A stretch of 64,000 bases of DNA from Methanomicrobiaceae archaeon (GTDB lineage Archaea > Halobacteriota > Methanomicrobia > Methanomicrobiales > Methanomicrobiaceae), in contig JARVGI010000001.1 of assembly GCA_029762625.1 (NCBI GenBank), positions 310,001 through 374,000 of the forward strand, in the 5' to 3' direction. A program made the translations under genes and the position numbers. Of this stretch, positions 34,228 through 42,184 are shown piece after piece; within the stretch, counting starts at the first letter, position 1; every line of letters starts with the position of its first letter. Below the pieces are notes generated by a model. It did not search any database and was not told the origin of the DNA. It saw only the letters and a list, made by a program, of their open reading frames with translations.

Positions 34228-35451
34228 ATGGAGCGAAGCCGGGAATTCGAGCTCGAGGGCCATATCATCGACTCGGGGACCCTCACCCAGATTTTTGACA
34301 AGATCATGGATATGGGCGGTGATTTTGAAACCACGCGGTTCGACATAGGAAAGCGCAAAACCGATCCCAGTTACGCACGTATTGCCGTCACCGCCCCGGA
34401 CAAGGCGAGTCTCGACGCCATCATGAGCGAACTGCACCGTCTCGGTGCCCGGCTGCTTGAACTGGAGGATGTACGGCTCGAATCCGCCGAAGCAGACCGT
34501 GTCGTCCCGAAGGGCTTCTATTCGACGACCAACCACCCGACGTATGTGAAATGCGCCGGCGCCTGGACACCTGTGGAGCGCATCGAGATGGACTGCCTGA
34601 TCGTGGTGGACAGGGAAGAGCGAAGAGCCGTCTGCACACCCATGTCAAAACTAAAAAAGGGCGATTATGTCGTGATGGGCGAGGAAGGCGTCAGGGTGGT
34701 TCCCCCGGAGCGCCCCCGGAAGGTCAGCACATTCGAGTTCATGCACGGCACGGTCTCCTCGGAACGCCCCAGCGAGACCATCATCGCACAGATCGCCCGC
34801 GAGATGATCGCCCTGAAAAAGCGGGGCGGCAAAATAGGCGTCGTGGGCGGCCCTGCCATCGTGCATACGGGTGCTGCGCCGGCACTCGCCGAGATCATCA
34901 GGAACGGGTACGTGGACGCCCTCTTTGCCGGCAATGCCCTTGCAACCCATGATATCGAGTACAATATCTTCGGGACCTCCCTCGGGATGAACCTGGATAC
35001 GGGAACGCTCGTCACCGCAGGGCACAAGCACCACATCTACGCCATCAGCGAGGTGATCCGGGCCGGTTCGATCCGCGACGCGGTGGAAGAGGGGGTGATC
35101 GGGTGCGGCATCATGTACGAGTGCGTGAAAAACAATGTGCCGTTTGTCCTTGCAGGCTCCATCCGGGACGACGGGCCCCTCCCCGACGTGATCACCGACG
35201 TCATGGAGGCGCAGGACGTGATGCGCGAGTACCTGCGGGATCTGGACATGGTCCTCATGATCGGTACCCTCCTGCACTCGGTGGCGATCGGCAACTGCCT
35301 TCCCAGTTTCGTCAAGACCATCTGCGTGGATATCAATCCCGCATCGGTCACCAAACTCATGGACAGGGGCACCCACCAGGCGATCGGTGTCGTGAGCGAC
35401 GTGGGCACGTTCCTCCCGCTCCTCGCAAAACACCTCCGCGACCAGAACTAA
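34228..35451 (+). CDS. archaeal ornithine cyclodeaminase (TIGR00300/LOR-SDH-like family)
   Basis: A 407-residue protein. The N-terminal third (FELEGHIIDSGTLTQIFDKIMDMGG) matches the LOR/SDH-like conserved domain. The C-terminal part is Rossmann-like (GKIGVVGGPAIVHTGAAPALAEII, then FAGNALATHDIEYNIFGTSLG). A methanococcal member has been shown to be an NAD-dependent ornithine cyclodeaminase making proline from ornithine; I infer that activity. The ATG at 34228 has a TTG six bases earlier. It converges with raSEA 19 nt away. Confidence 0.8.
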   Translation: MERSREFELEGHIIDSGTLTQIFDKIMDMGGDFETTRFDIGKRKTDPSYARIAVTAPDKASLDAIMSELHRLGARLLELEDVRLESAEADRVVPKGFYSTTNHPTYVKCAGAWTPVERIEMDCLIVVDREERRAVCTPMSKLKKGDYVVMGEEGVRVVPPERPRKVSTFEFMHGTVSSERPSETIIAQIAREMIALKKRGGKIGVVGGPAIVHTGAAPALAEIIRNGYVDALFAGNALATHDIEYNIFGTSLGMNLDTGTLVTAGHKHHIYAISEVIRAGSIRDAVEEGVIGCGIMYECVKNNVPFVLAGSIRDDGPLPDVITDVMEAQDVMREYLRDLDMVLMIGTLLHSVAIGNCLPSFVKTICVDINPASVTKLMDRGTHQAIGVVSDVGTFLPLLAKHLRDQN

Positions 35452-35470
35452 AAAAACGACTCCGGGAATG

Positions 35471-36457
35471 TCACCGGGTGAGGGGCATGCAGTAGGGCTT
35501 CTCGCCGGCGAGCACGAACTCCCACTCTTCTTTGCACCGGCATTCGGTTTCCATCAGCGCGGCAAGGAGATCGCGGTCCCCTGAAAGGGAATATTCCCGG
35601 ATCCCCCTGACGATATCGAAATCGCAGGACCCACAGTTGTGCGGCCCGCGTTTCTTTCCTCCCCCGACAGGGTCGCAGGAAACGTGTACCGGCGCCGCTG
35701 CGAGGACCGCCAGAGCGCTCCAGAGATAGGGGGGGCGGTACATCCCCCTCTTCCAGTAGTACTCCACATCGGTGCGGTTCTGCACCGTGCAGAGATTCAT
35801 GGAGATCATGTCGGAGACCGGGGCCGCCTCCTCGATGGAGCGCTGCATGTCTTCCATCGCTTCCCGTTCGGTCAGGAACGGGGGCTTCATCATCAGGTAG
35901 GTCTTTATGCCCGCGCCGCCCTCTCTCGCCGCCGAGACCGCATCGTAGAACTCCTGCAGCGTAAACCCCTTGTCGATGCACTTTTCCCGGATGACATCAC
36001 TGGTTGTCTCAAGGCCCGTCGCCACGTACAGCGGGCAATTCCACGAACCATCATCCACGAGTTCGCATGCCTCGCGTATCGTATCGGGAGAGACGTACTC
36101 GGGTCGCGTCTCGGCAATGACAAGTTTTCCCCGAAAGCCCTCGAGAATCGCCCGGCGGGCGGATGCAGGCACCTCATCCGCATCAAAAAAACTGCCCGAC
36201 GTGAAGATCTTGACCATCTGGTAGTCCGACTGCGGATACTCTCTCTGCACCCACGCCATCTGCGCGAAAAGTCGCGTGGTGAGGTCCGCCGGAGCCATGG
36301 GTGAATAGCGCTCGTGGCGGTAGCCGCACATCCGGCAGCGGTTCCACGAACACCCGCCGGTCTTGAAGATCACCGTCAGGCAATCGAGCACGGATCCCCG
36401 GTATATGTCCTTTCCTTTCCAGCATGCGAGTGGTTTCTCGATGAAAAAAGATATCAT
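35471..36457 (-). CDS. raSEA: archaeosine biosynthesis radical SAM protein RaSEA
   Basis: A 328-residue radical SAM enzyme that, with ArcS, converts the lysine adduct of preQ0 in tRNA (position 15) into archaeosine. The cluster motif is GGCSWNRCRMCGYRHE (Cys36, 41, 44) with CxxxxCxxC spacing. Further family-like segments are MVKIFTSGSFFDADEV, ETRPEYVSPDTI and the cysteine-rich GPHNCGSCDFDIVRG. Length fits. No tgt or arcS gene is nearby. It faces away from a surface protein gene across 27 nt that probably hold both promoters. Confidence 0.85.
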   Translation of the reverse strand: MISFFIEKPLACWKGKDIYRGSVLDCLTVIFKTGGCSWNRCRMCGYRHERYSPMAPADLTTRLFAQMAWVQREYPQSDYQMVKIFTSGSFFDADEVPASARRAILEGFRGKLVIAETRPEYVSPDTIREACELVDDGSWNCPLYVATGLETTSDVIREKCIDKGFTLQEFYDAVSAAREGGAGIKTYLMMKPPFLTEREAMEDMQRSIEEAAPVSDMISMNLCTVQNRTDVEYYWKRGMYRPPYLWSALAVLAAAPVHVSCDPVGGGKKRGPHNCGSCDFDIVRGIREYSLSGDRDLLAALMETECRCKEEWEFVLAGEKPYCMPLTR

Positions 36458-36484
36458 TAACAGTATAGTAGTTGACGTTTGTTC

Positions 36485-37585
36485 ATGAAAAAGATCGCCT
36501 GTCTGTTGATCTTCGCACTGGCCATGGCGGTACCGTCATCAGCCTATCTGATCAACTGCGACTGTCCGACAGAGCTCTATGTTGGTGAGACGCTTGCACT
36601 ATCCGGTACCAGCAATCTACCCGCGGGGTTGACCATCGATATCGTGCTGTACCGGGGAGCACGAGAAATTGAGCGAAAGTCCTTCACCATCCAGGATGGT
36701 GGCGATTGGTCTGTTGCGTTCGAGACGGAAGGACTGCAGGGCGGTGTGTACAAGGTCGAGATCGAGGAAAAGACGCTGTATGTCGACCGCGAGTATATCC
36801 GGTACGAGTTCGGCTCGAGTTCCGATACGCTGAAGGTGATCACGTTTATCGACCGTTCCGGTGAGATCGCCATCACCTCGCCCCTCGTCCAGGGCTTTGC
36901 CGACACCCTCCTGATTTCGGGAACGAACGAGAAAAAGCCGAATTCTGCGGTGAAAATCGGCGTCGTCGGACCATCAGGACCCGTATTCGGCCCAACATAT
37001 GTGGCCACCGATGCCTCCGGTCGTTTCACGGTGGAGGTGCCTGTCAGCGAGACCGGGCCCTATGAGGTCACCTTCTCCGATGCGGGCGGCCTGATCACCA
37101 CGGAAACGTTCACGGTTAAGGGAGCGACGGCACCGCCGACCACGCAGCCGACCTCCGCTCCTGAGAGCTCCATTGTCGAAGCCACGGCAGACGCTTCAAG
37201 GGAAAATCCCGCATTTTTTGCTGTTGCCACCCAGGACGGCGGGGTGCGCATCACCACCTCCGCCGGGGTTGACTGGGTGGTCGAGTATGTCGATGAAGAC
37301 GGCACGCTCAAAAAGGTCAACACCCAGGGCAGGCTGAACCCCGAGGAGATCCGCCTGTCCGCACGGGGGGGGACCGTGTACCTCAAAGTGTATCCGGTGC
37401 GGTTCAATGACGAGGAAACGGTGACTATTTATGCCGAAAATGTTGATTCGGTTACGAGCGCACCCGAAGCGGCAAGCATCTTCGGTGATGCCCCCGAAGC
37501 GACAGCCACCCCGCAATCGCCGCTCCCTGCCGGCCTTGTGCTCCTCGCAGTCGTTCTTGCCTGCCTGCTGTATTTCAGGAGATAA
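36485..37585 (+). CDS. secreted, C-terminally anchored surface protein
   Basis: A 366-residue exported protein. Residues 1-22 form a signal peptide (IACLLIFALAMAVPSSA). Two beta-sandwich-like units follow (about 25-120 and 130-220), with GASS- and TG-rich turns such as FGPTYVATDASGRFTVEVPV. A Thr/Pro linker (PPTTQPTSAPESS) separates a third unit. A C-terminal helix (LVLLAVVLACLLYFRR) would anchor it in the membrane. This is the plan of archaeal S-layer-associated proteins. No catalytic motif is seen. The ATG at 36485 has a TTG six bases upstream. Confidence 0.75.
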   Translation: MKKIACLLIFALAMAVPSSAYLINCDCPTELYVGETLALSGTSNLPAGLTIDIVLYRGAREIERKSFTIQDGGDWSVAFETEGLQGGVYKVEIEEKTLYVDREYIRYEFGSSSDTLKVITFIDRSGEIAITSPLVQGFADTLLISGTNEKKPNSAVKIGVVGPSGPVFGPTYVATDASGRFTVEVPVSETGPYEVTFSDAGGLITTETFTVKGATAPPTTQPTSAPESSIVEATADASRENPAFFAVATQDGGVRITTSAGVDWVVEYVDEDGTLKKVNTQGRLNPEEIRLSARGGTVYLKVYPVRFNDEETVTIYAENVDSVTSAPEAASIFGDAPEATATPQSPLPAGLVLLAVVLACLLYFRR

Positions 37586-37589
37586 CACC

Positions 37590-37596
37590 TTTTTTT
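37590..37596 (+). terminator. oligo-T stop after the surface protein gene
   Basis: Seven T residues start 5 nt past the stop codon, a typical archaeal terminator, placed before the tRNA-Ser gene. Confidence 0.5.
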
Positions 37597-37622
37597 ACCC
37601 CGGACCACAAACACTTATGGGA

Positions 37623-37707
37623 GCCGGGATAGTCTAGTCCGGTAAGGCGGTGGCCTTGAAAGCCACTGGTGCTCGGCACCTCAGGAGTTCAAATCTCCTT
37701 CCCGGCG
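37623..37707 (+). tRNA. tRNA-Ser (anticodon TGA)
   Basis: An 85-nt class II tRNA. The acceptor GCCGGGA pairs with TCCCGGC; the anticodon arm TGGCC-TTGAAAG-CCA reads TGA, decoding UCA serine. The long variable arm GGTGCTCGGCACC is a serine/leucine hallmark. The T arm is AGGAG-TTCAAAT-CTCCT. Discriminator is G and CCA is not encoded. A pyrimidine-rich tract follows. No intron is seen. Confidence 0.95.
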
Positions 37708-37920
37708 CTTCTTTTCTTCGCATGTGATTGATGTATTCCTTCCATTCCGGGTGCCGCTGCGGCACCCGGAGACGGGCGGCATATTACTGCGATCGAGAAT
37801 TCCTGCGAGCGCACCATTATGCAGACACGGAGCATCCGGATATATTATTACGGGATATAAGTTATTGGATTTTTATAATATGTAAATTATTATATAATCG
37901 AAGATGCATCCATACACTCC

Positions 37921-38328
37921 ATGGAAGGAATTGGCCTGAGAGTACAGGTGCGGGCCGTACCCAGCCGCGGCAGGGTGAGGGTTCATGAGTCTGCGCTCGG
38001 AATGCTTGAAATCGAACAGGGAGACTCCATCGACCTCTACGGTGATCCTGACGCAAAACCGATACGCGTGAGCGTCTACGCCGATGCGATGGTGGAAAAG
38101 GGTGTCGTCAGGATGGATGCAGGCGACATGGAGAAGCTCGGACTGAGGGAAGGCTCGGTGGTCACGGCCACAAAAACGCCCACATTCACCGAGAAAATAA
38201 AGTCAGCCACCTCACGAACGACGCAGAGCATTGAAGAGGGCGTCGGTTCGGTCTCGAAGAAGATCACCGGAAAACAAGGAGAGACGGAAGAGCCTGAAAA
38301 ACCCGAGATGCAGAAGAAATCGGTCTGA
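37921..38328 (+). CDS. small protein with Cdc48-N/AbrB-like beta-barrel and basic-acidic tail
   Basis: A 135-residue protein. Residues 5-85 resemble a double-psi beta-barrel as in the Cdc48 N-domain or AbrB group: SRGRVRVHESALGMLEIEQGD, GVVRMDAGDMEKLGLREGSVV. The C-terminal 50 residues are low-complexity and charged (EKIKSATSRTTQSIEEGVGS, then EPEKPEMQKK). A TATA-like TTATATAATC about 25-30 nt before the ATG and no Shine-Dalgarno suggest a leaderless start. It is the first gene of a six-gene string ending at 39862. The domain call is by eye only. Confidence 0.65.
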   Translation: MEGIGLRVQVRAVPSRGRVRVHESALGMLEIEQGDSIDLYGDPDAKPIRVSVYADAMVEKGVVRMDAGDMEKLGLREGSVVTATKTPTFTEKIKSATSRTTQSIEEGVGSVSKKITGKQGETEEPEKPEMQKKSV

Positions 38329-38340
38329 CGGAGAGAAGTC

Positions 38341-38718
38341 ATGGCATTACCGGTAACTGATTATGTCATCTATGCCCTTCTCGTCTTCGTCGGACTGATC
38401 ATCATCTATTTTATCATCAGGGAACTGCGCACCTGGCGCAACCAGCCGCGCCTTGCCCAGATCGAACTGGACCGGGAAAAACTGGACCTGATCAAGGCTG
38501 ACATGGGCAGGCGGGGAGAGCCCTACAGTAAACTCCCCGACGAGAAACTTGGGGAACTGCGTATGCTGGATGCCGAAAACAACGCGCTTGAGATCGATAT
38601 TTTCGGCAAGCAGAAAACAGTTGAGGGCAGAATTCAGCGGCTTGAAAACGAGGTAAAAGATAAAAAATACGACAAGATGCTGGAACGCATCCGGGAAGAA
38701 GAGATCAAACTGAGGTGA
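38341..38718 (+). CDS. membrane-anchored coiled-coil protein
   Basis: 125 residues: an N-terminal membrane helix (VIYALLVFVGLIIIYFIIREL, about 7-27) and a long charged coiled coil (LDREKLDLIKADM; VEGRIQRLENEVKDKKYDKML). The cytoplasmic face is probably the C-terminal side. It lies 12 nt after the beta-barrel gene with GGAGAG upstream, and the next gene begins within a few nt of its stop. No known family is recognised. Confidence 0.7.
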   Translation: MALPVTDYVIYALLVFVGLIIIYFIIRELRTWRNQPRLAQIELDREKLDLIKADMGRRGEPYSKLPDEKLGELRMLDAENNALEIDIFGKQKTVEGRIQRLENEVKDKKYDKMLERIREEEIKLR

Positions 38719-38723
38719 ACATT

Positions 38724-39029
38724 GTGTATTCCACGGAGTATGAAAAAGCCCGGAAACGAGAATTGATTGCACCCGAGCTACCTGAACGTTCTTCGACCTT
38801 CGGAGAACGCCTCCCCACACTGGAACAACGTCTGGATCGATATTTCGATTCACATATGGAGGTCATCATCGAGGAATGGGGGCTTGTCACCGCCCATGAC
38901 CTTGCGGTTTTCGAAAAACGGCTTGAGGACATAAGCAGGGAGATCAACGCACTTGAATCAGGAAAAAGCAGGCTGGAAACGCGGGCTTCGGCGGTTGATG
39001 CCGCATTGAAGGAGATGGAACGGTCATGA
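38724..39029 (+). CDS. small coiled-coil protein with shared YxD/EEW motif (copy A)
   Basis: A protein of about 101 residues from a GTG at 38724, chosen because GAGGTGA lies 5 nt upstream; a GTG at 38715 overlapping the previous stop is also possible. It holds the motif LDRYFDSHMEVIIEEWGLVT (38832-38891), which recurs in the next two genes. A coiled-coil C-terminus (FEKRLEDISREINALESGKS) follows. No membrane segment. The function is unknown; the family appears to be an undescribed paralogous set. Confidence 0.65.
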   Translation: MYSTEYEKARKRELIAPELPERSSTFGERLPTLEQRLDRYFDSHMEVIIEEWGLVTAHDLAVFEKRLEDISREINALESGKSRLETRASAVDAALKEMERS

Positions 39030-39250
39030 CAGGCATAGATTCGTACATGAATGCCTACCTCGATAAGAGAATGGCATCTATCATGGATGAATGGCAGCTT
39101 GCCACCCGTTTTGAAACCGGCGATCTCGAGCACCGGCTCAGGATACTCGAGGACGACATCCGTTCGATGGACGATTTCGAGAAGATGGCGGATGTGAAAC
39201 TGACTGACCTCGAGAACCGGATCGCACGCCTGAAGGAGGCGAGACCGTGA
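39026..39250 (+). CDS. small coiled-coil protein with shared motif (copy B)
   Basis: 74 residues, overlapping the previous gene by 4 nt (ATGA), implying coupled translation. The motif MNAYLDKRMASIMDEWQLAT (39047-39106) aligns position for position with copies A and C (tyrosine, LD/FD, R/H, then E-W/Y and L-x-T). The C-terminal half is a charged coiled coil (LEHRLRILEDDIRSMD; LENRIARLKEARP). No other domain. Confidence 0.65.
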   Translation: MTGIDSYMNAYLDKRMASIMDEWQLATRFETGDLEHRLRILEDDIRSMDDFEKMADVKLTDLENRIARLKEARP

Positions 39251-39588
39251 CGATTCTTGAAATTATTCTCATAATCGCCATAATCGCTCTGATCGCATTT
39301 TTCCTCTACTATTTCTTCCGAGGATCCGGCGGTCGTGTCTCGATCTCCCGACCCATGGAGAGCCGCGTGGACATGTACCTTGACCGGCGGTTTGATCTCC
39401 TGATGGACGAATACTCGCTGATCACGAAACCGAAGCTGAGAGCATTCAAGGCAGAAAAAGACCCGTACCTCTCGGAAGAAGAGGGAAAAGCGGAGAGGTT
39501 AAAGATATTCAGGGATGAGATGACCGCAACGATGGCGGAGATGGAGAAGAGATTGGATGTTCTGGAAGCGGAATCTCAGGCCGATTAG
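39247..39588 (+). CDS. membrane-anchored coiled-coil protein with shared motif (copy C)
   Basis: 113 residues from a GTG at 39247, overlapping the previous gene by 4 nt. An N-terminal membrane helix (ILEIILIIAIIALIAFFLYYFF, about 3-24) is followed by the motif VDMYLDRRFDLLMDEYSLIT (39367-39426) and a coiled coil (MAEMEKRLDVLEAE). Its layout unites the membrane anchor of the first coiled-coil gene with the shared motif of copies A and B. No family is recognised. Confidence 0.65.
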   Translation: MTILEIILIIAIIALIAFFLYYFFRGSGGRVSISRPMESRVDMYLDRRFDLLMDEYSLITKPKLRAFKAEKDPYLSEEEGKAERLKIFRDEMTATMAEMEKRLDVLEAESQAD

Positions 39589-39862
39589 AGGCACACGATC
39601 GGAAGGGGAGAACGACCTCTTTTCCAGGCTGAAAAAGGAGATCACGCCCCTGCGCCCGCAGGGGGACCCTCCGCTCCGCGATTCGGGCAGCTTTTCCAGG
39701 TACACCTGTGAACTCTGCGCCACTCCTGCACCCCTCGCCGAGCTGAAGCAATGCGTCCTTTGCGGCAGATGGGCGTGCAGCTCGTGCTGGACATCCGAAT
39801 ACTACGTCTGCAATGCATGTAACGGCATATTACAGCTCCATCTGCTCCACCAGAGCCGTTAA
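39557..39862 (+). CDS. small zinc-binding protein (paired CxxC motifs)
   Basis: 101 residues. The C-terminal half has a cross-brace-like cysteine pattern: CELCATPAPLAELKQCVLCGRWACSSCW and later CNAC, enough to bind two zinc ions, as in B-box, FYVE or RING-like folds. The N-terminal 45 residues are basic and unstructured (RNLRPIRGTRSEGEN). The ATG at 39557 overlaps the previous gene by 32 nt, so the true start could be a later in-frame codon. It closes the six-gene operon. Confidence 0.6.
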   Translation: MFWKRNLRPIRGTRSEGENDLFSRLKKEITPLRPQGDPPLRDSGSFSRYTCELCATPAPLAELKQCVLCGRWACSSCWTSEYYVCNACNGILQLHLLHQSR

Positions 39863-40029
39863 GGGCGATCCCCGATCACGATCGACGCGGCACGCCGGGT
39901 GTGGATTTCCTTGCACCATGCCATTTTTGCCTCAGGAGAAATCACGCCATAATGCGTAAATTTCACTGATCCAATCAATGTATTAATGTATCGGGCAGGA
40001 AATAGTAGTACTGCCAGGTGGAGGAACCC

Positions 40030-40254
40030 ATGTGTATCGCAGTACCGGCTGAAGTGCTCGAAATCAAGGAAGGAAAGATCGGCGTGGTCGATTACGGTGA
40101 TCTCAGGCAGGAGGTGCGACTGGATCTTGTCGATGTCGAAGTGGGGGAATTTGTGCTCGTCCATGTGGGCTTTGCCATCCAGAAACTCAGCAGAGAAGAG
40201 GCGCTGGAAACGCGTGAACTGTTCAGGCAGGTATACGCGGCGATGGAGGAGTGA
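40030..40254 (+). CDS. hypC: hydrogenase maturation chaperone HypC
   Basis: A 74-residue chaperone that carries the Fe(CN)2CO unit during [NiFe]-hydrogenase assembly. It begins with the invariant MCIAVPAEV (catalytic Cys2) and has the HypC core VVDYGDLRQEVRLDLVDVEVGEFVLVHVGFAIQKLS. The ATG at 40030 follows GGTGGAGG; an upstream in-frame start would destroy the required N-terminal MC. It overlaps hypA by one base. Confidence 0.95.
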   Translation: MCIAVPAEVLEIKEGKIGVVDYGDLRQEVRLDLVDVEVGEFVLVHVGFAIQKLSREEALETRELFRQVYAAMEE

Positions 40255-40601
40255 TGCACGAATACAGTATCGCCTATGATGTCTATGCCACGGCGAAACG
40301 GGCGGCAGACGAGCACAATGCCACGGAAGTCAGGAAAATTTTCGTTGATGTCGGCGAAATGACCATGGTCAATCCTGAACAGGTAAAATTTCTCTTCGAT
40401 GTCATCCGGGAAGAAGACACCGTGTTCCACAACGCCGTACTCGAGTACAGGCAGGTGGCCGTCAGGGTCAGGTGTGCCTGCGGGTACGAGGGAAGCGAAT
40501 ATTTTGTCTGCCCCGAGTGCGGGGGGTTGCCCGAGGTCATCGAAGGCCGGGAGATTGTCGTGACCAATATCGAGATCGAAGTTGATGATGATGAGAGTTA
40601 A
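40254..40601 (+). CDS. hypA: hydrogenase nickel incorporation protein HypA
   Basis: A 115-residue nickel chaperone. The N-terminal MHEYS (nickel-binding His2) fixes the ATG at 40254. The structural zinc site is in CACGYEGSEYFVCPEC. It overlaps hypC by one base and hypE by 11. In methanogens it serves Frh, Mvh, Ech and related hydrogenases. Confidence 0.95.
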   Translation: MHEYSIAYDVYATAKRAADEHNATEVRKIFVDVGEMTMVNPEQVKFLFDVIREEDTVFHNAVLEYRQVAVRVRCACGYEGSEYFVCPECGGLPEVIEGREIVVTNIEIEVDDDES

Positions 40602-41586
40602 CCTGATGCACGGAGCCGGCGGGGAAGTGATGGGAGAACTTCTCCAGACACTGACAAAATTTTCCCACAACAACGCAGGGGGCATCGGGCTCGAATCGCT
40701 TGATGACGGCGCGGTGATCCCGATCGGGGATATCAATCTCGTGTTCACAACTGATTCCCATGTCGTCCAGCCGATATTCTTCCCCGGCGGCGATATCGGA
40801 CGCCTCGCGGTATGCGGGACGATCAACGATCTCGCCGTGATGGGAGGGCGGCCCATCGCCCTGTCGTGCGGGATGATCCTCGAGGAGGGGTTCGAGGTAT
40901 CGGCGCTGGAGCGGATTGTCCGCTCGATGGACGAGGCGCTGGGGGAATGCGGCGCATCGCTGGTGACCGGCGACACCAAGGTGCTCGAACGCGGGGCACT
41001 GGATAAGATCGCGATCAACACTGCCGGAATCGGCATCGCCGAACAGCCTGTCAGGGACAACGGCCTTGTGGTCGGCGACGCGATCATCGTCAGCGGGACG
41101 ATCGGGGATCACGGCATGGCGATCATGTGCCACCGCGAAGGGTTCGACCTCGGCGAACAGATCACCTCCGATGTCGCCCCTCTCTGGCCGATGATAGAAC
41201 ACGCCCTGAGCGCAGGCGAGATCCATGCGATGAAAGACCCGACGCGGGGCGGGTTTGCCAATGCCATCAACGAGATGGCGCAGAAAAGCGGCGTGGGCGT
41301 GCGTATCAGGGAAGAGGGGTTTCCCGTCAGGAGAAGCGTACAAAGCGCCTCGGAGATGCTGGGCATCGACCCCCTCGAGGTGGCAAACGAGGGCAAGGTG
41401 ATCATGGGGGTCGCCGCTGAAGATGCGGAATCGGTGCTCAAAGCGCTCAGGTCACACCGCTACGGGCGGGATGCGGTGATCGTCGGGACGGTGACCGGCG
41501 ACGGGCAGGTGATCATGGAGACCGGGATCGGCGGCGAGCGGTTTATTGAGGCTCCCATCGGCGACCCGGTGCCACGGGTCTGCTGA
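40591..41586 (+). CDS. hypE: hydrogenase expression/formation protein HypE
   Basis: About 331 residues of the PurM/ThiL-like ATPase that dehydrates thiocarboxamide to the cyanide ligand of [NiFe] hydrogenase. The catalytic C-terminal cysteine is present (PVPRVC). Family segments are GAGGEVMGELL, TTDSHVVQPIFFPGGDIGRLAVCGTINDLAVMGG and DPTRGGFANAINEMA. Three tandem ATGs (40585, 40588, 40591) precede RVNLMHGAGG; any could be used. It overlaps the hypA end, giving a compact hypC-hypA-hypE operon; hypB, hypD and hypF are absent here. Confidence 0.95.
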   Translation: MRVNLMHGAGGEVMGELLQTLTKFSHNNAGGIGLESLDDGAVIPIGDINLVFTTDSHVVQPIFFPGGDIGRLAVCGTINDLAVMGGRPIALSCGMILEEGFEVSALERIVRSMDEALGECGASLVTGDTKVLERGALDKIAINTAGIGIAEQPVRDNGLVVGDAIIVSGTIGDHGMAIMCHREGFDLGEQITSDVAPLWPMIEHALSAGEIHAMKDPTRGGFANAINEMAQKSGVGVRIREEGFPVRRSVQSASEMLGIDPLEVANEGKVIMGVAAEDAESVLKALRSHRYGRDAVIVGTVTGDGQVIMETGIGGERFIEAPIGDPVPRVC

Positions 41587-41686
41587 ACGGCGAGACCGGC
41601 AGAGTATTCTTTTTTCCCGGCCGCGGGTGCACCCCCTGCTTCCCACGGGCGGCGGAGCGGTCGCGGGCAGAGCAGGGGGATATATC

Positions 41687-42184
41687 ATGCAGCATGCCGA
41701 ATCTAGCCCGTCAACTATGGAGCCGAACGACCGAAGGAATGATCGGGACAACGTGCGTATCCTGCGTGTCAGTGCATGGGACGCAGGAGAGATCGCCGAT
41801 CTCTACCGGGAAGGGGGGTGGTGGAACGAGACCTGGGATCCCACCCGTCTCAGTAAGCTCATCGAAGGGAGTTTTCTCTTTGTGGTCGCCGTCGACACAG
41901 CGACGGGAAAGGCGATAGGGATGGGCCGGGCGATCTCGGACGGCGTTTCAGACGCCTATATCCAGGACCTCGTGGTGCGGTCGTCGATGCGGAGAAAACA
42001 CATCGGGAGGCGTATTCTTGACAGGATTGTCGAAGAGTGCCTTGCTGCGGGTCTGGGATGGATCGGCTGTATTGCCGAGCCGGGCACACACGGATTCTAC
42101 CGGGGGGCGGGGTTTGCACCGCTGGAAGGCCATGTACCCCTCCTCTATGGTGCAAGGAGCCGCTCTGATGCTGCATCTCGATGA
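41687..42184 (+). CDS. GNAT-family N-acetyltransferase
   Basis: A 165-residue acetyltransferase. The acetyl-CoA pyrophosphate loop is IQDLVVRSSMRRKHIGRRILDRI near residues 95-115, and the C-terminal GTHGFYRGAGFAPLEGHVPLLYG completes the GNAT core. The substrate is unknown. The ATG at 41687 follows AGGGGG. It overlaps the DUF2156-like gene by 17 nt, so the two are likely functional partners. Confidence 0.8.
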   Translation: MQHAESSPSTMEPNDRRNDRDNVRILRVSAWDAGEIADLYREGGWWNETWDPTRLSKLIEGSFLFVVAVDTATGKAIGMGRAISDGVSDAYIQDLVVRSSMRRKHIGRRILDRIVEECLAAGLGWIGCIAEPGTHGFYRGAGFAPLEGHVPLLYGARSRSDAASR

